Source: Antedon bifida (lineage: Eukaryota; Echinodermata; Crinoidea; Comatulida; Antedonidae). From it: a stretch of DNA of 64,000 bases. The stretch lies in contig OY727094.1 of the NCBI GenBank assembly GCA_963402885.1, positions 24,430,501 through 24,494,500 of the forward strand, given 5' to 3'. Position numbers and translations under genes: made by a program. The notes below the pieces were generated by a model. That model was not told where the DNA came from. It searched no databases and saw only the letters and a list, made by a program, of their open reading frames with translations. Positions 11,009-22,964 of the stretch are shown one piece after another (positions within the stretch are counted from its first letter, which is position 1; the number at the start of each line of letters is the position of its first letter).

Positions 11009-12790
11009 ATGGTAATGGGTGCCGACAAGGGCAAGTGTATTGTCGTTCAAAATAAAAAAGAATACGAAAGCAAGGTTAAGGAAATGTTAAACGATCATAA
11101 CACGTATGAAAAGCTTACCAAAGATCCTACTCCGGGTTACAAACGGAAGTTAGTTGAGATATTGAAAAGACTAAAAACCGAAAACAAGATCAATGAAAGC
11201 CAATACAGGTTACTCTATCCTACCGCCGAAAATACACCTAGAATGTACTGTACCACCAAGATCCACAAACAGGGAAATCCTATAAGACCGATAGTGGATT
11301 ACACCGGGTCGATTGGATATCAAACCTCAAAAGCCCTTGCCGAGATACTCGCCCCGCTCGTAGGTACCACCGAACATCATGTTGTGAACTCCAAAGCTCT
11401 CGCGGAGGAAATGACAGCGATAATGATTGACGATGGGGACATTCTTAATTCTCACGACGTCGTATCATTGTTCACTAACACCCCTATCGAAAAAGCCTTG
11501 GACGTCATTAAAGATAGACTGATAAATGACAAAACTCTAAACCAAAGAACCAATTTAAACCCGGACGACGTTATTGCTCTTTTAGAATTTATCTGCACAA
11601 CAACATATTTCAGCTTCAGAGGACAAATTTATCGTCAGATATTTGGTGCTGCCATGGGCAGCCCTGTTAGTGCAATCCTGGCCAATCTGTTTATGGAATG
11701 GTTAGAGAGAGAAGCCATCACTACATCACCTCTCGATTGTAAGCCGAAGCTGTGGCGTCGCTACGTTGATGATGTGTTAGAGATAATTCAAAAAGACAGT
11801 ACACAGAAACTTACTGACCACCTCAACTCCATCGATCCAACGGGCAACATCAAGTTCACGTTTGAGGAAGAAGATCAGGGAAAAATCCCCTTCCTGGACA
11901 CATTAATCGTCAGGAAAGAAGATGGGTCACTGAAATTGCTGGTGTACAGGAAAAAGACACATACTGACCAGTACCTGAACTTCCAATCTCAACACCCGCT
12001 ACACCAAAAACTAGGGGTCATCAGAACGCTCATGGATAGAATGGAGAACATAGTTACAGAGGAGGCGGATAAGAAAGAAGAAGAAGTTAAGATCAGGAAA
12101 TGTGGATACCCCAAGTGGTCACTGGACAGAGTCAAACAACAAATAAAAAATAAACAACCAAAGCAAAGGAATAAAAACAAAGAGCCGGAGACACCATCAA
12201 AGGGTATGGTTGTTTTACCTTATGTCGAAGGAGTGGCAGAACAAGCTCAAAGGATTTTTAAGAAATACGGTATTTCCACCGCCATGCGTCCAACGAACAC
12301 TCTTAAAAGCATTCTAGTCCACCCCAAAGACAAGAAGGACATCACCCAAACAAGTGACATTGTTTACGACATTCCTTGCAAAAGTTGCAAGAAATCATAT
12401 ATTGGGGAAACAGGTCGTCAATTTGGAGTAAGACTGAAAGAACACCAAAAAGACACTGAAACGGTCACCGATCGTAAATACACCCGGGCAACTAAAAAGG
12501 AATCAACATCCGAAATCCACAAATCCGCCATCACAGACCATGCAGCGCAAGAAAACCACATCATCGATTGGGAGGGGGCCAAAATTCTTGACAGAGACTC
12601 TAACCCATTCAAGCGTAGAATCAGAGAGGCAATCCAAATCAGAAAGAGGGGGGCTAACGCAATCAACCGCGACGAAGGGGCTGTATATCTCGATCACGTA
12701 TACACATCATTGCTACGAAAAAGTATGACGTCACCTAGAAACAATAACAACAGATTTCCAGGAAGTAGCAGTGGACCGGATCACTTGTGA
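11009..12790 (+). CDS. Penelope-like reverse transcriptase with GIY-YIG endonuclease
   Basis: A 593-codon uninterrupted frame. Early residues MGADKGKCIVV and MYCTTKIHK are the Penelope RT entry. Motif A is at about 148 (HDVVSLFTNTPIEKAL), motif B reads GAAMGSPVSAILANLFMEW, and the catalytic YVDD is at about 252. After a basic linker, residues 447-480 carry a GIY-YIG nuclease (IVYDIPC then KKSYIGETGRQFGVRLKEH), with the expected Cys pair beside it. The polymerase copies RNA and the nuclease nicks the target. The ATG at 11009 is only the first in frame after the upstream shift, so the true start is probably in the piece at 10311. The stop codon lies inside the inverted repeat shared with the left arm. 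The sequence is clean enough to be recent. Confidence 0.9.
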   Translation: MVMGADKGKCIVVQNKKEYESKVKEMLNDHNTYEKLTKDPTPGYKRKLVEILKRLKTENKINESQYRLLYPTAENTPRMYCTTKIHKQGNPIRPIVDYTGSIGYQTSKALAEILAPLVGTTEHHVVNSKALAEEMTAIMIDDGDILNSHDVVSLFTNTPIEKALDVIKDRLINDKTLNQRTNLNPDDVIALLEFICTTTYFSFRGQIYRQIFGAAMGSPVSAILANLFMEWLEREAITTSPLDCKPKLWRRYVDDVLEIIQKDSTQKLTDHLNSIDPTGNIKFTFEEEDQGKIPFLDTLIVRKEDGSLKLLVYRKKTHTDQYLNFQSQHPLHQKLGVIRTLMDRMENIVTEEADKKEEEVKIRKCGYPKWSLDRVKQQIKNKQPKQRNKNKEPETPSKGMVVLPYVEGVAEQAQRIFKKYGISTAMRPTNTLKSILVHPKDKKDITQTSDIVYDIPCKSCKKSYIGETGRQFGVRLKEHQKDTETVTDRKYTRATKKESTSEIHKSAITDHAAQENHIIDWEGAKILDRDSNPFKRRIREAIQIRKRGANAINRDEGAVYLDHVYTSLLRKSMTSPRNNNNRFPGSSSGPDHL

Positions 12791-12880
12791 TCAAGCCATC
12801 AGACAAGATGGCGAAAGCTAAAGAATGTGAGTAATTTCTTTTGGATTTGTCAAACAAAATTATTTATTTATTAAAAATTA

Positions 12881-13284
12881 GGGTTATGATAGAATTTTGC
12901 TTAAAAACATATACAAAAAACATCGATAAAAAATACTTTTCGAATTTAAAAACATTTGAAACTTTTTTAATATGTTCAATATAGGTTGCTCTATTCACGG
13001 AAACAAAATTTCATTCATGAACGTTTTTTTTTCGTTGTTTTTCAAAATCGTTATTAGGTTTAAAAAATGCGTTGGAGTTGTATGATCTTTCATAAGTGTA
13101 CATTTTGTAAAAACGTAAATTTAAAAAATCAGTGATATGGCTCGATATTTATTTATTTTTTGCAATATGGATGGAGCAACCTATATTGAACATTTCTACC
13201 AAGTATCAAATGTTTTTGAATACGAAAAATATTTTTTATCGATGTTTTTTGTATATGTTTTTAAGCAAAATTCTATCATAACCC
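12881..13284. mobile_element. 404-bp MITE private to the right arm
   Basis: Inverted ends: GGGTTATGATAGAATTTTGC at the left and its complement finishing at 13284. Similarity extends inward for about 60 bp (ACATATACAAAAAACATCGAT). A TA dinucleotide flanks both sides. The mirror position near 10090-10150 in the left arm lacks it and has about 34 bp of other sequence. Confidence 0.8.
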
Positions 13285-16200
13285 TAATTTTTAATGTTCA
13301 ATGTGATATTTATTGAAGTGCTTTGAATACGTTGATGAAATTTGGAGGTATGAAACTTTGTTAGGAGTAGAATAAGCTTCAAGCAATAAATGTTAAAAAT
13401 ATGTTTATATTACTCATTAATTAATAATAATTATTAATAAATTAATAGAAAACTAGAGAGGGCACTTTTCGACAAGAAAATGAATGTTTTTTTATGTGTG
13501 TTATTTTTCCGCTCGAGTTTATTCAACGTACTGTAATAATTATAAACTGTTACATACTATTTTATTGGGAAGTAATTATTTCTGTGTGAATCTTCTTGAA
13601 GTTGTTTGAAAGCCTATCCTCTTACTTCTTTTCTTCAGAAAACATCTAATTTAGGACTTAAAGTGACAAAATTACACCTCACATCACCAACCTCCAACAC
13701 ACCAGATTCTGCCCACACACACTTCATCTTCTGAACTAACATAGTACAGTATAAGTCAAATTAATTGTTTTAAATTTTTTTTATTGAAATCAATCTGCCT
13801 CAAAAAATATTATAATAGTAACAATAACAGAAAGGTAGATAGGTATTTTAATAATTTTTAAATTAAAAAATGTAAAAAAAAAAATGAATAAATGTTTATA
13901 CATACATTATAAAAGTAATAAAATAACTACTATTTTAGTAATGCATACACAAGTACAGAATATCAGAAATCAATGAATTATGTGTCTAAATATGGCATTA
14001 TTAGGCTAATTTGCTTTGAGAAAAACATTAATGCCATTGGCCTATACAAAAATCCAATGGAATTAGACAAAATAGTTACATAAACAATTAATACTAATAT
14101 TAGTAGGCATAATTAATAATAGTGTATATAAACTTTCCTTAAATATAAACAGTATAGGGCCTTACCAATTTATTTAATACATAATATATGAACTATATTA
14201 CCACAAAATAAATATAAATGAATTTATAAGGACATGATGATTATCAAAAAATAGTCAATATAATTTAATATTATGTTCATATTATTATAATTATTATATC
14301 ATAAAGATTTTCAAAAACATAGTTTGGTAACATTTAGTTTCTGTTAGATATCAGACCTTTAATATTTGGAAATAACCTATAATAACTATAAAACATTCTT
14401 CTTTTCAACGCAGTATGCATATGTAGATACAGTACACCTATAGTGTAAGAACACAATTTCAATAATTTCTTTGTTAGTTATCAACCTAGGGGTTAAGTTA
14501 TTAGGAAAACATTGGTTTATTTTTTATATAAATTATATGTACAGAAATTCGTTTTTCTAGCCTCAGATCATTCCTGAAGTTAGACATAAATCACCCAAAT
14601 TAGTATTAAGTAATGGATATTAGATGAAGTACAGTACAAATACATGTTTCAGGAGGATACTTTATGTTAAAGGATGATAATTAGTTTAAATTTTACCCCG
14701 GTGAAATTTATTCAATTACCAGGTTGAAGTATGGTGGAAGCACTATTATATAGCAGAATAATGTAGAACACAGTCAGTTCTAACAAGGTTAGAGGTGTGC
14801 CACATATTGAGATAAGTGGAAACATGACTTTTTCAATAGTAAACTCATTACCAGCATTATAAATACAATTTTAAAAAGATGAGAATGCAAGTAAATATTA
14901 GATTCTTAGTCCTCATTATGCACAATGATTTTCTACTATCACATATTAAAATATAAAACAATCATATAGCCTTTAATGAATTTACATGGAGGTCTATCCA
15001 AATAAATTTAAATAAAAGGATCGTAATATGTCTTTGTCTCCAATTCGTAGAAAATGAAGTTAGGATTCCATCATTTCAACAATAAAAAATATTTAAAATA
15101 TCCTGCCAGTTTGCGTTCAAGAGTACAACCTGCTTAGTTTTTAATACGAGTACTGCTTTCTCTACACATAACTTTTCTGAAAAAAAAAAAAATCTCTGTA
15201 ATAATTACTGTAATAATCTAGGCGTAGATTATGTTGACCGGGCCAGTGACAGGACGATCGACTGTACTACCATAAGTCCTCTAGGTGGATACAATTTATT
15301 TCTTGTCTACAAAGTGTACAGTAGTATGCTAATTAGGTAGTTGGAGTAGTTTAGAGAGATACATCTATTTATAAGAGAGTACTGTATATATCAAACTATC
15401 TGTGTTGGCCACCTTTGTATTTTTAGATATAATACCAATAGGTACCATGTATTGGGATGCAATTTAACAGTTATGAATAAAAAGCTGTGAAATATAAAAT
15501 TGTTAATTGAAAAAGAAAATTTAGGGTGATCATCCCAGTATTTAAAGTCTAAATTTGATACAACAATAAATAAACGATTTTTAAATTAACATGTATATAA
15601 AAGCAAATTGAAAGCCCTACGTACTCTGTATTTGGAGGAAATAAGCATAAGAGCAAATAAAGTCTTGACCACAGGGTGTAATTCACTATTTTAAATCAGT
15701 AGTATGGCTGTACTTATGTGTTGGACCATACTGTAATGTGGTCCAGGTTGACGGGCCAGGAATGATGGTAGTACCAGTATACCGTGTACTGTAGTTTAGC
15801 CTCAAGAAAATACCATGTAGTAGTTGGAGTAGTTTGGAGAAATACAGTAGAGATTTACGAGACTTGGTGTGTGATGATTCAGTATGATAATTTGTGCTGT
15901 GAAAGACAAAATTGTTGAATTGTGAAGAAAATATTGTAAAATATAACAAGGAAATTATAGTTTTATACTATAGTATAATTAAGGGGTAACCGTATAATAT
16001 ATAATAATAATAATAAATGCAATGGCAATTACTAATATTATGTATACAATATTACAGTTAAATTCATATATTATTTTATTATGATAAGGAAATCTGTTTT
16101 AGAATGACAAAAAGCCGTCCCAACCCAGATTTGAACCAAGCTATCAATAAAGCTATAAACAGAATACCATTATTGTAGCCGGACTTGGTAGCGTAGACCT

Positions 16201-16395
16201 ACTCTACTAGGCCTAGTAAGATTAGCTAGAAGGATACAGGTCAACCCGTACCCATGCCAACTCGTACCCAACATTTTGGCTCACTCATACCCTCATGGGC
16301 TGGCTCGTACTCATCATGGGCTGGCCCGTACCTATGTTTAATGCTATTAAAAGTATATTTATATTCATTAAAAAGATTCATTCGGTTGGTATTCC

Positions 16396-16520
16396 AAATA
16401 AAATATAATAGTTAATTATATCTCAACCGTAACAGTAATAGTAATGGTAAATAAAATAATCGTTATTTACTAATATTACTATTACGGTTGAGATATAATT
16501 AACTATTATATTTTATATTT
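16396..16520. repeat. 125-bp near-perfect hairpin (MITE-like)
   Basis: AAATAAAATATAATAGTTAA at 16396 pairs with its complement ending at about 16520. The stem is about 60 bp with almost no loop. It is absent at the mirror site (7280-7320), so it is an insertion after the arms formed. Confidence 0.75.
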
Positions 16521-17330
16521 ATATTACATACGGGTTGGTTTAGGTATGGGTTAGCCCAGGGTACGAGTTGACCAATTATTTGGGTACGAGTTAGCTAAGT
16601 TGGATGGCATGGGTACGGGTTTACCAGCACCCTAGCTAGAAGAATACGGATACGGGTCAACATGTACCAATTCCAACCCGGGCGTACCCATCATGGATGG
16701 GCTAGAATACTACTTACAGGTTAGGTTAGCCTAGCTGGGCTAACCCACCTCACCTCTCACATTTCCTGAAAAATAGGCCGAAAACGCGACCGAAATTACT
16801 ACTGGAGCCCTAGGCCTACTTAATTTAAAATGAACTCTAGGCTAGGCCTAGCTAGTAGTAGTAGTGATGCGTAGTAGGCTAACACCGCTGGCTCTACGAG
16901 ACCTTTTAATGCTCATATGATGGCTTTTTTTTGGGCGTACACAATGCGATGGGGCGACTTTGTATTGGGCGACTTTGCGATGGGGCGACTTGACTGGATT
17001 CCTGTAGGCCTATGCCTTCTAGGCCAGATTTCCCATTCCCGCAGACCTATAGCCTATGTTCTTCTAGTAAGGCTAGTGGTTGTACCCTGGTCGACTCGTA
17101 CCATCCATGCCAACTCATACTTAACTTGAGTGTAGTAGGCCTAGCCTCTACGATATTGAGTATGCCCTGCTAAAAAGGTAGATGAGCTACTAAACTAATT
17201 ACGTAATTCGTATAATCAATAACAATAACTGACTAGAAGGCCAAAAAGCAGAGGAAAACGCCTATCCATTCTTGCATGGCAATACGATAAACCTGCTACT
17301 ATTCTGGTTGCCGAGTGGATTTTATATTGA

Positions 17331-18140
17331 ACAATTTGAAATTGCGCAAAAAATTCCTTGCGCAATTTGAAATTGCGCAAATAATTCCTGCGCAATTTGA
17401 AATTGCGCAAGGATTTTCTTGCGCAATATTAAATTGCGCAATCAACTTGCGCAATTTCAAATTGCGCAAGAAAATCCTTGCGCAATTTCAAATTGCGCTG
17501 CACAATTTGTAAAATTGTCAAATTGCGCAACAGAATTCTACCAGAATGCGTGCTAACGTCGACGATTGGTTAACAATAATAATTTATTTGAAACTAAAAA
17601 TTAAACATAATAAATGCGAAGATAACATGTGTATAATACACAACATAAATGGCATACACAATTAAATAATATTATCACTCATTGTAACTTGAAATAAATC
17701 AAAATAAATGTAAAAATAACAAAAAATAATGTAGTAATACACAACATAGTCTACCGCCACCAACGTTTAGACTTGCTATCAAAACGGAGCCAGTAGTAGT
17801 GCCTGGCTAGAGTATACCCGCCCGCCGGAGAACACCACCGCTTCGTTTTCCTTTGTCGGGTCTTCGTTGGTATGCTAACAATAACAACATTTTCACTATT
17901 AAAATAAGGAAATGCAATATTATCTTTAATTTTTAATCATTCTTAGAAATTACTATAAAAATATGGGTGTGCATGATTTCACAATCTGTCGAAAAACCTT
18001 GCGCAATTTGGAGATTACTTGCGCAATTTATTACGTTTCTTGCGCAATTTGAAACAGATGTTTCAATTTAAATTGCGCAAGGAATTCTTTGCGCAATTTT
18101 AAATTGCGCAAATCGTTCAAATTGCGCATAACAAATACAC
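17331..18140. mobile_element. ~810-bp MITE built from TTGCGCAATTT palindromes
   Basis: Both ends are dense in AAATTGCGCAA / TTGCGCAATTT words: 17335-17530 has about twelve and 18000-18130 about eight. The right end (GCGCAATTTGAAC and GTTATGCGC, read inward) matches the inner ends of the element at 1989-2355. It is absent from the left arm at 5713-5718, which gives the empty site. Non-coding; short frames across it arise from the repeat. Confidence 0.75.
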
Positions 18141-18286
18141 TATTATAACGTTACAAATTGTCTCTAGATAGGAACCTAATGACAGCGATATCGTGTATTA
18201 AAAGTACTTAATACAGTCAGACAGGTCTCTGGCAGACTGTCGACAGTCTTCCACACTGAGTGTACTAACAGCTACAGAATCGGGTG

Positions 18287-18915
18287 ACAATCGTAACGGC
18301 AGTCCTGTGTTTGCTTGTTTTTTAGATGCCTCAGAGGCTTTTGATTGTATTTGTCATTATAGATTATTTTGTAAACTTATATCCTGTAATGTGCATATTG
18401 ACATTATCCGTGTTCATGTTTGTTAGTATTTTAATCAAAGATGTTCTGTTAAGTGGAGAAATTGTGTTTCATATGATTTTTTTATTAGCAATGTTCGGCA
18501 GGGGTTCTTTCACCTTTACTGTACAATGTTTATGTTGATGACTTGACTGCATATCTTTCTAATTCTAGATATGGATGTGAAATAAATAATGTGATATTAA
18601 ATAATTTAGCCTATGCTATGCAGATGATATGGCCCTTCTAGCTCCATCTATCACTGCACTACAGGTACTTATTGATGAGTGCAAATACTTTGCTAAGGAC
18701 CATGACATTTTGTATAATACTAAAAAGACTCTGTGTATTACTTTTTTCCTTCTAATAATTTTAATCCTATTGTTTCCTTGTGTGGCAATCAGCATAATTT
18801 TGGTAGGAATATTATGTATCTTGGTCATTTGTTATGTTTTAATTGTGATATAAGTGATAATATGGATATTCGAAAACAGTATCGTGCTTTGTGTATTAGA
18901 TCTAATGTAAAATAA
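18287..18915 (+). pseudogene. LINE A reverse transcriptase, 3' part
   Basis: Resumes the frame left at 5570: NRNGSPVFACFLDASEAFDC is RT motif A. An in-frame stop comes near 18425. After further frameshifts the catalytic YADDMALLAPS box lies at about 18619-18650, followed by ILYNTKKT and YLGHLLCFNCDISDNMDI, as expected for the thumb of a jockey/CR1-like RT. It ends near RSNVK at 18915. Several stops and shifts make it inactive. No 3' tail is recognised before the Helitron relic at 19082. Confidence 0.85.
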
Positions 18916-19081
18916 AAAGTGTTTTATATTTCTTTTGTTGTTTCTGTATTTATAAAACTTTCTCCTACCACCGCAACCACAATTACTGTAAATACTTAAT
19001 TATTTATTTATATCTGTTTCTCCTGACAGTTAGGCAATTAAATGTTACCTCTCCCGATTTCCACAAAAACAAATCATAACC

Positions 19082-19372
19082 AACATTTTAACGGGTCCTT
19101 ACAAAAATGAAGATGTGTTCATACCAAAAATCTCAATTATACCAAAAGATCTTCCGTTTGAATATCGGCGTCTACAATTTCCAGTCCGCCTGTGCTTCGG
19201 TATGACGATCAGCAAATATCAGAGACAATCTCTCACCGTAGCAGGACTGGATTTAACATCGCCATGTATTTCACATGGTCAATTGTATGTTGGTTGTTCC
19301 ATAATTGGATCAACAAAATCATTGTATATACAATGCCAAGACAACAAAACAACAAAACATTATATTACATAG
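19082..19372 (+). pseudogene. Helitron PIF1-like helicase, C-terminal relic
   Basis: Reads NILTGPYKNEDVFIPKISII, then FEYRRLQFPVRLCFGMTISK, SPCISHGQLYVGCS and SLYIQCQDNKTTKHYIT. These are the last conserved helicase motifs of Rep-Hel Helitron proteins. The normally conserved SxGQ(G)QS box is altered to SKYQRQS. Only about 95 codons remain and no Rep domain is nearby, so it is a truncated piece. A host PIF1 gene is less likely because the flanks are all repeat. Confidence 0.8.
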
Positions 19373-19583
19373 CCTATGTAAATACGTGAACGTGATTGGT
19401 TGAAACTGCGTCACATGACTACCGCTGCGAGGATCGTAAATCGTATATATCCTCGAGAACGATGATATTGACCGATTAATTTTCGCGTAATTATCGTGTC
19501 CCCTGTCATTAAACATATACATTCTCGAGTTCGATGATATTGACTGTGTAATTTTCGTGTGGCAACACGATAAATAAACAAAA

Positions 19584-19659
19584 GTCATCTACTGGATTTG
19601 AACTCGGGTGGAATTGTCACTCCATCGCAAGACAACGCGTCCACCGTTGCGCCACGGAA
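19584..19659 (-). other. tRNA-like / SINE-head sequence
   Basis: On the minus strand TGGCGCAACGGTGG is a good A box and GAGTTCAAATCC a good B box 35-40 bp later, giving a tRNA-like 5' half and T arm. The anticodon arm does not close as a canonical 5+7 stem-loop (a GTC..GAC stem encloses 12 nt), so this is probably a tRNA pseudogene or the head of a tRNA-derived SINE. Confidence 0.4.
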
Positions 19660-20103
19660 GTTGCTTCAAGAAATTATTCATCTAAACTATTTAAACTATG
19701 CATACATAGCGCCCTCATTTGTTATTAGTCCTTCCTAAATGTGATGAAACACCGTTTGTGATTGGTCAATACTCACGGTAGTAACCTAGTAACTAGTACG
19801 CGCTGAACATCCGGAGATTCGGCTCCTCGCGAGAGAAGACGATGAATTGTTTATTCGGCCTACCTGATTATAATATTATTATTAATAGGCTTATTGATGG
19901 AAATTCTTCTGTTAATTTAAACGACCTAGGCCTAAGTGAATATTTTATTGCCAAGGAATCATTAATTAGTAATTATCTGTATATTATTCTTCGCAAGGTA
20001 AGGTGTCTTTCTAGGCAGGAGGCTTGTTTACATACAATACAAATACTAGAATAGGAGGCCTAGCCTAGCTTCACCCAACCCAGCAGACTTGTTCTTGGCT
20101 ATA
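19660..20103. other. No recognised gene
   Basis: Contains a 70-codon ATG frame (19842-20054) with no recognisable motif and no splice context. Nothing else supported. Confidence 0.4.
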
Positions 20104-20302
20104 TAATATAACAGATATCGCCTTTTATATCGGTAAAATATAAGATTTAACATCCCCTCGGGATGATATTATGTTCTCGGGGAATTATATATCCCTCAGC
20201 TGCCGCTTCGGGATATATATATTCCCTCGAACATAATATCATTCCCTCGGGGATGTCAAATCTTATATTTCACCTCTAAGCAGGCAATATCTGTATAATA
20301 TT
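20104..20302. repeat. 199-bp palindromic MITE
   Basis: ATATAACAGATATCGCC at the left mirrors GGCAATATCTGTATAATAT at the right. The arms continue through ATATAAGATTT, ACATCCCC and GATATTATGTTC to a centre near 20200-20212. Typical foldback MITE, non-coding. Confidence 0.75.
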
Positions 20303-21140
20303 TACCTACAGCACACAGTAATAACAAAAACACAGTACCATTAGAAAGAAATTTCAAATAATGTAATGTATAATACGTTCTTTCTTTTTAAATGTATTTT
20401 AAACCTTTTCTCACTGCAAAATATATATATAATATAGAAGCTTTTCAGTTACCATTTATTACTGTTTTTATTATATTGTAATCGATTATTATCCCAGTGT
20501 CTGAACATTCAGGGCATCACATAAATACGGTCTATTTAAGTACTATAAAATAACAAGGCCAACAGCCATTAAGTCGCATAAAAAATGTTGAAATGTTTAA
20601 AAACATTTATATTTTTTTAATTTACACGTGCGTAGCCTGTCACTTTTGACGTGCTCGTATAACGTAATTTCGAGTTGAAAAGTAAGTCAAGAAAACATAA
20701 ATCGGGCAAAAAGAGTGCGCAATAACATTTAACGCGCAGTGCGCGCGCAAAAATCTGCGCACTCATGGCAATTTTGTAAACGCTTAAAATTGCCTGAAAC
20801 GTACTCTTATTTCATCGAAAATAAATTTTGAAAATTTTAAGCGCGCGTACGCATGCGTTACATGCGCTACGCACGTAATTGTATTGTCATATGATGATTT
20901 ATGCCCTGAAATTTATGAGTACCAAATTTTATTTAATTGTGATTCATGGTTGTGAAGATATGATTACAAACGTGATTTCGTTAAATCGTGCGTAGACCGC
21001 GTAATTTTTTATTGCGCACCGTGAAAACATAACCACATCGATTCCTGGCCATAAGGAATATTCTGTGAAGAATTGACTTAGCTAGATTAAACTGATATCA
21101 AGATAAGGTCAGAAAGCGATAAAACGCATAGTGATACCGG

Positions 21141-21143
21141 ACC

Positions 21144-21182
<39 letters not shown>

Positions 21183-21187
21183 CGACA
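21141..21187. repeat. (GACA)n microsatellite
   Basis: About eleven consecutive GACA units, slightly interrupted at both ends by GACC. Confidence 0.9.
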
Positions 21188-22964
21188 TAGTGAACTATAG
21201 AGTCGCGTCCACGCGACTAAAAAACACACGACGACTGCGGTAAAGCCAACAACTTTTTTTTTTATTTCCTGAGGGCGACATAATGAAATAACTAATCTAA
21301 TTAGATTATTACTATACAGTACTTTTAAGTACAGTACTATTTTACTATTTATGTATCTTCTCATCGTTTTTATTTAAATGTCACGTATAGTTTAAAAAGT
21401 AAAATGTCAAACATTGTTCGTAACCATTTCATTCATATTGGTCTCCTTGCACTAAATGACAATACTCAATCACGAATGCAGCTCAGTATATTATTTGATA
21501 TTGACTTATTTAATTGGTATTACTATTAATTAATACTTATTAGTTAATACTTAATATTAGGCTGGTTACTTACTCAATAAAACTTTCAATTCAAATTTCT
21601 TTAAGATGTCTTAAAAAAAAAAAATTCCATATTCCAATTTATAATACTTCTCTCAATCATTTTCTCGGTTGAACTCTGTGCTTATTAGATATACCCCCGT
21701 CGAAGACGTGTACTGCTGCTAGTGTACTGTATATCTTAAAAACTGCTAGTATATTATAATGTGTGCAGTCACTAATACATTCCTAATGTCTATCACCTTG
21801 AGGATAGTCGAAGTTATTTTGTTTTTATTTGAATGAAACCACACGAATTTTATCATTTGTTCTGTTGTGTGTTTTTGTTTATTGTTTGTATAATTTTATT
21901 GCGGTTGGTGAAACTGACTTGGTGTACTAAATGTATCAATAATACTTACACAGTTAATCCTATTTATGAATACTAGACATTAATTTATAAAAAAAATGAT
22001 TTCGGCAAACAACAAACCGTCTTTAATTCAGAATGTATAGTATTTGTGAACACAGTCATGATAACACTCTTTTTGATCCACCTCTATCGAATTATTTGAC
22101 CCTGATTATGTATCTTATCAACCCTTATAATGTTTGTAGATATTTGCTAGCTATTTTATTTATAGGTCCAACTTATATGTCTGTGTTTGTTAACAGCGAT
22201 TTAATACTGTACTTTGTACCCATCTAGTCACAAACAATGTTTGTTTAATAAAAAGTATATTCTGACGCATTTCAACAACGCAACTACTGAACAACTAAAT
22301 GCTTTAAAGGATACCAGCTTTTTGGAATAAATTGTGAGTAATATAAACTATCATTATTCTTTAATATCATCCTGAATCACCTACAAAATAAGGATAATCA
22401 CAAAAATACTGACTACATTGTTTGATACCTAATTTTTAAGAAGGTAGATGAACCCTGTCAATGATATCTGACGCAAACTCTCAGCTCGGAGAGCATTTGT
22501 ATTTGGAGTCTTGGTTATTGCAAGTAAAAAACCTCCACCAAGCAAATTTTGCTACCGCTGCGACAAACGTTAAACAACGCATAATTTAATTTTCGCAAAT
22601 AACATACTACGTGTCCATGCTGTATAAATAAATGGTTCTCGAATATTGTTGTAATACAGGACATAGTGTATACCTGTTGTCCAGACGGAGCGAATACATA
22701 CATAAACGGTGATTTATGTCGTCAAATAAAATTATATACATAAATATATAAATACATGTCCTGGTATATTTGATGCATTTGGAGTGGTAGGTTCACAATT
22801 ACAATGTCGAACACGCTTATTATAAATTGAAATAGTGGCATGGCACTGGCATAATTTATTTTTTTAAATATATTTTCCACCTTCTGTAATGCAGTAATAG
22901 AGTTGGTTTGTGTTTTATAACAATGTACCATACTAAACACAGATGGTAACTGTTATAGATTGTG

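Larger units (their letters stand above)
5571..18286. mobile_element. 12.7-kb giant palindromic element with a Penelope-like core, inserted in LINE A
   Basis: The outermost ~110 bp at 5571-5682 and 18175-18286 are inverted copies with about one difference. They start CACCCGATTCTGTAGCTG and contain the 14-bp palindrome GACTGTCGACAGTC. Inverted similarity continues, at roughly 95-99% by eye, through the whole left arm (to about 10244) and right arm (from about 12774). The LINE A frame stops at 5570 and resumes at 18287 with no visible target duplication. Each arm has private insertions: 6102-6846 on the left; 12881-13284, 16396-16520 and 17331-18140 on the right. The arms have therefore evolved separately and are not an assembly mirror image. 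No transposase is seen in the arms. Confidence 0.85.
12774..18286. repeat. Right arm of the giant palindrome (non-coding)
   Basis: Inverted copy of 5571-10244, starting within the last codons of the Penelope frame (GGACCGGATCACTTG). It is longer than the left arm because of the insertions at 12881-13284, 16396-16520 and 17331-18140. Its outer part repeats the GGGTACGAGTTG cluster and the TAGGCCTA-rich stretch. No gene is recognised. Frames such as 15686-15949 and 16917-17129 lack counterparts conserved in the other arm. Confidence 0.8.

Noticed and set aside
16917..17129. 70-codon frame in the right arm with repeated GRLDWI-like words
   Set aside because: It arises from short GGGGCGACTT repeats; the mirror arm does not keep the frame.
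5571..18286. Giant palindrome as an assembly mirror artefact
   Set aside because: Each arm has its own insertions and point differences, and the LINE frame continues on both sides.
19082..19372. Host PIF1 helicase exon
   Set aside because: Wording typical of Helitron helicases, altered core motif, no upstream helicase exons or acceptor.
19842..20054. 70-codon ATG frame as a small gene
   Set aside because: No motif, no splice or promoter context, surrounded by repeats.
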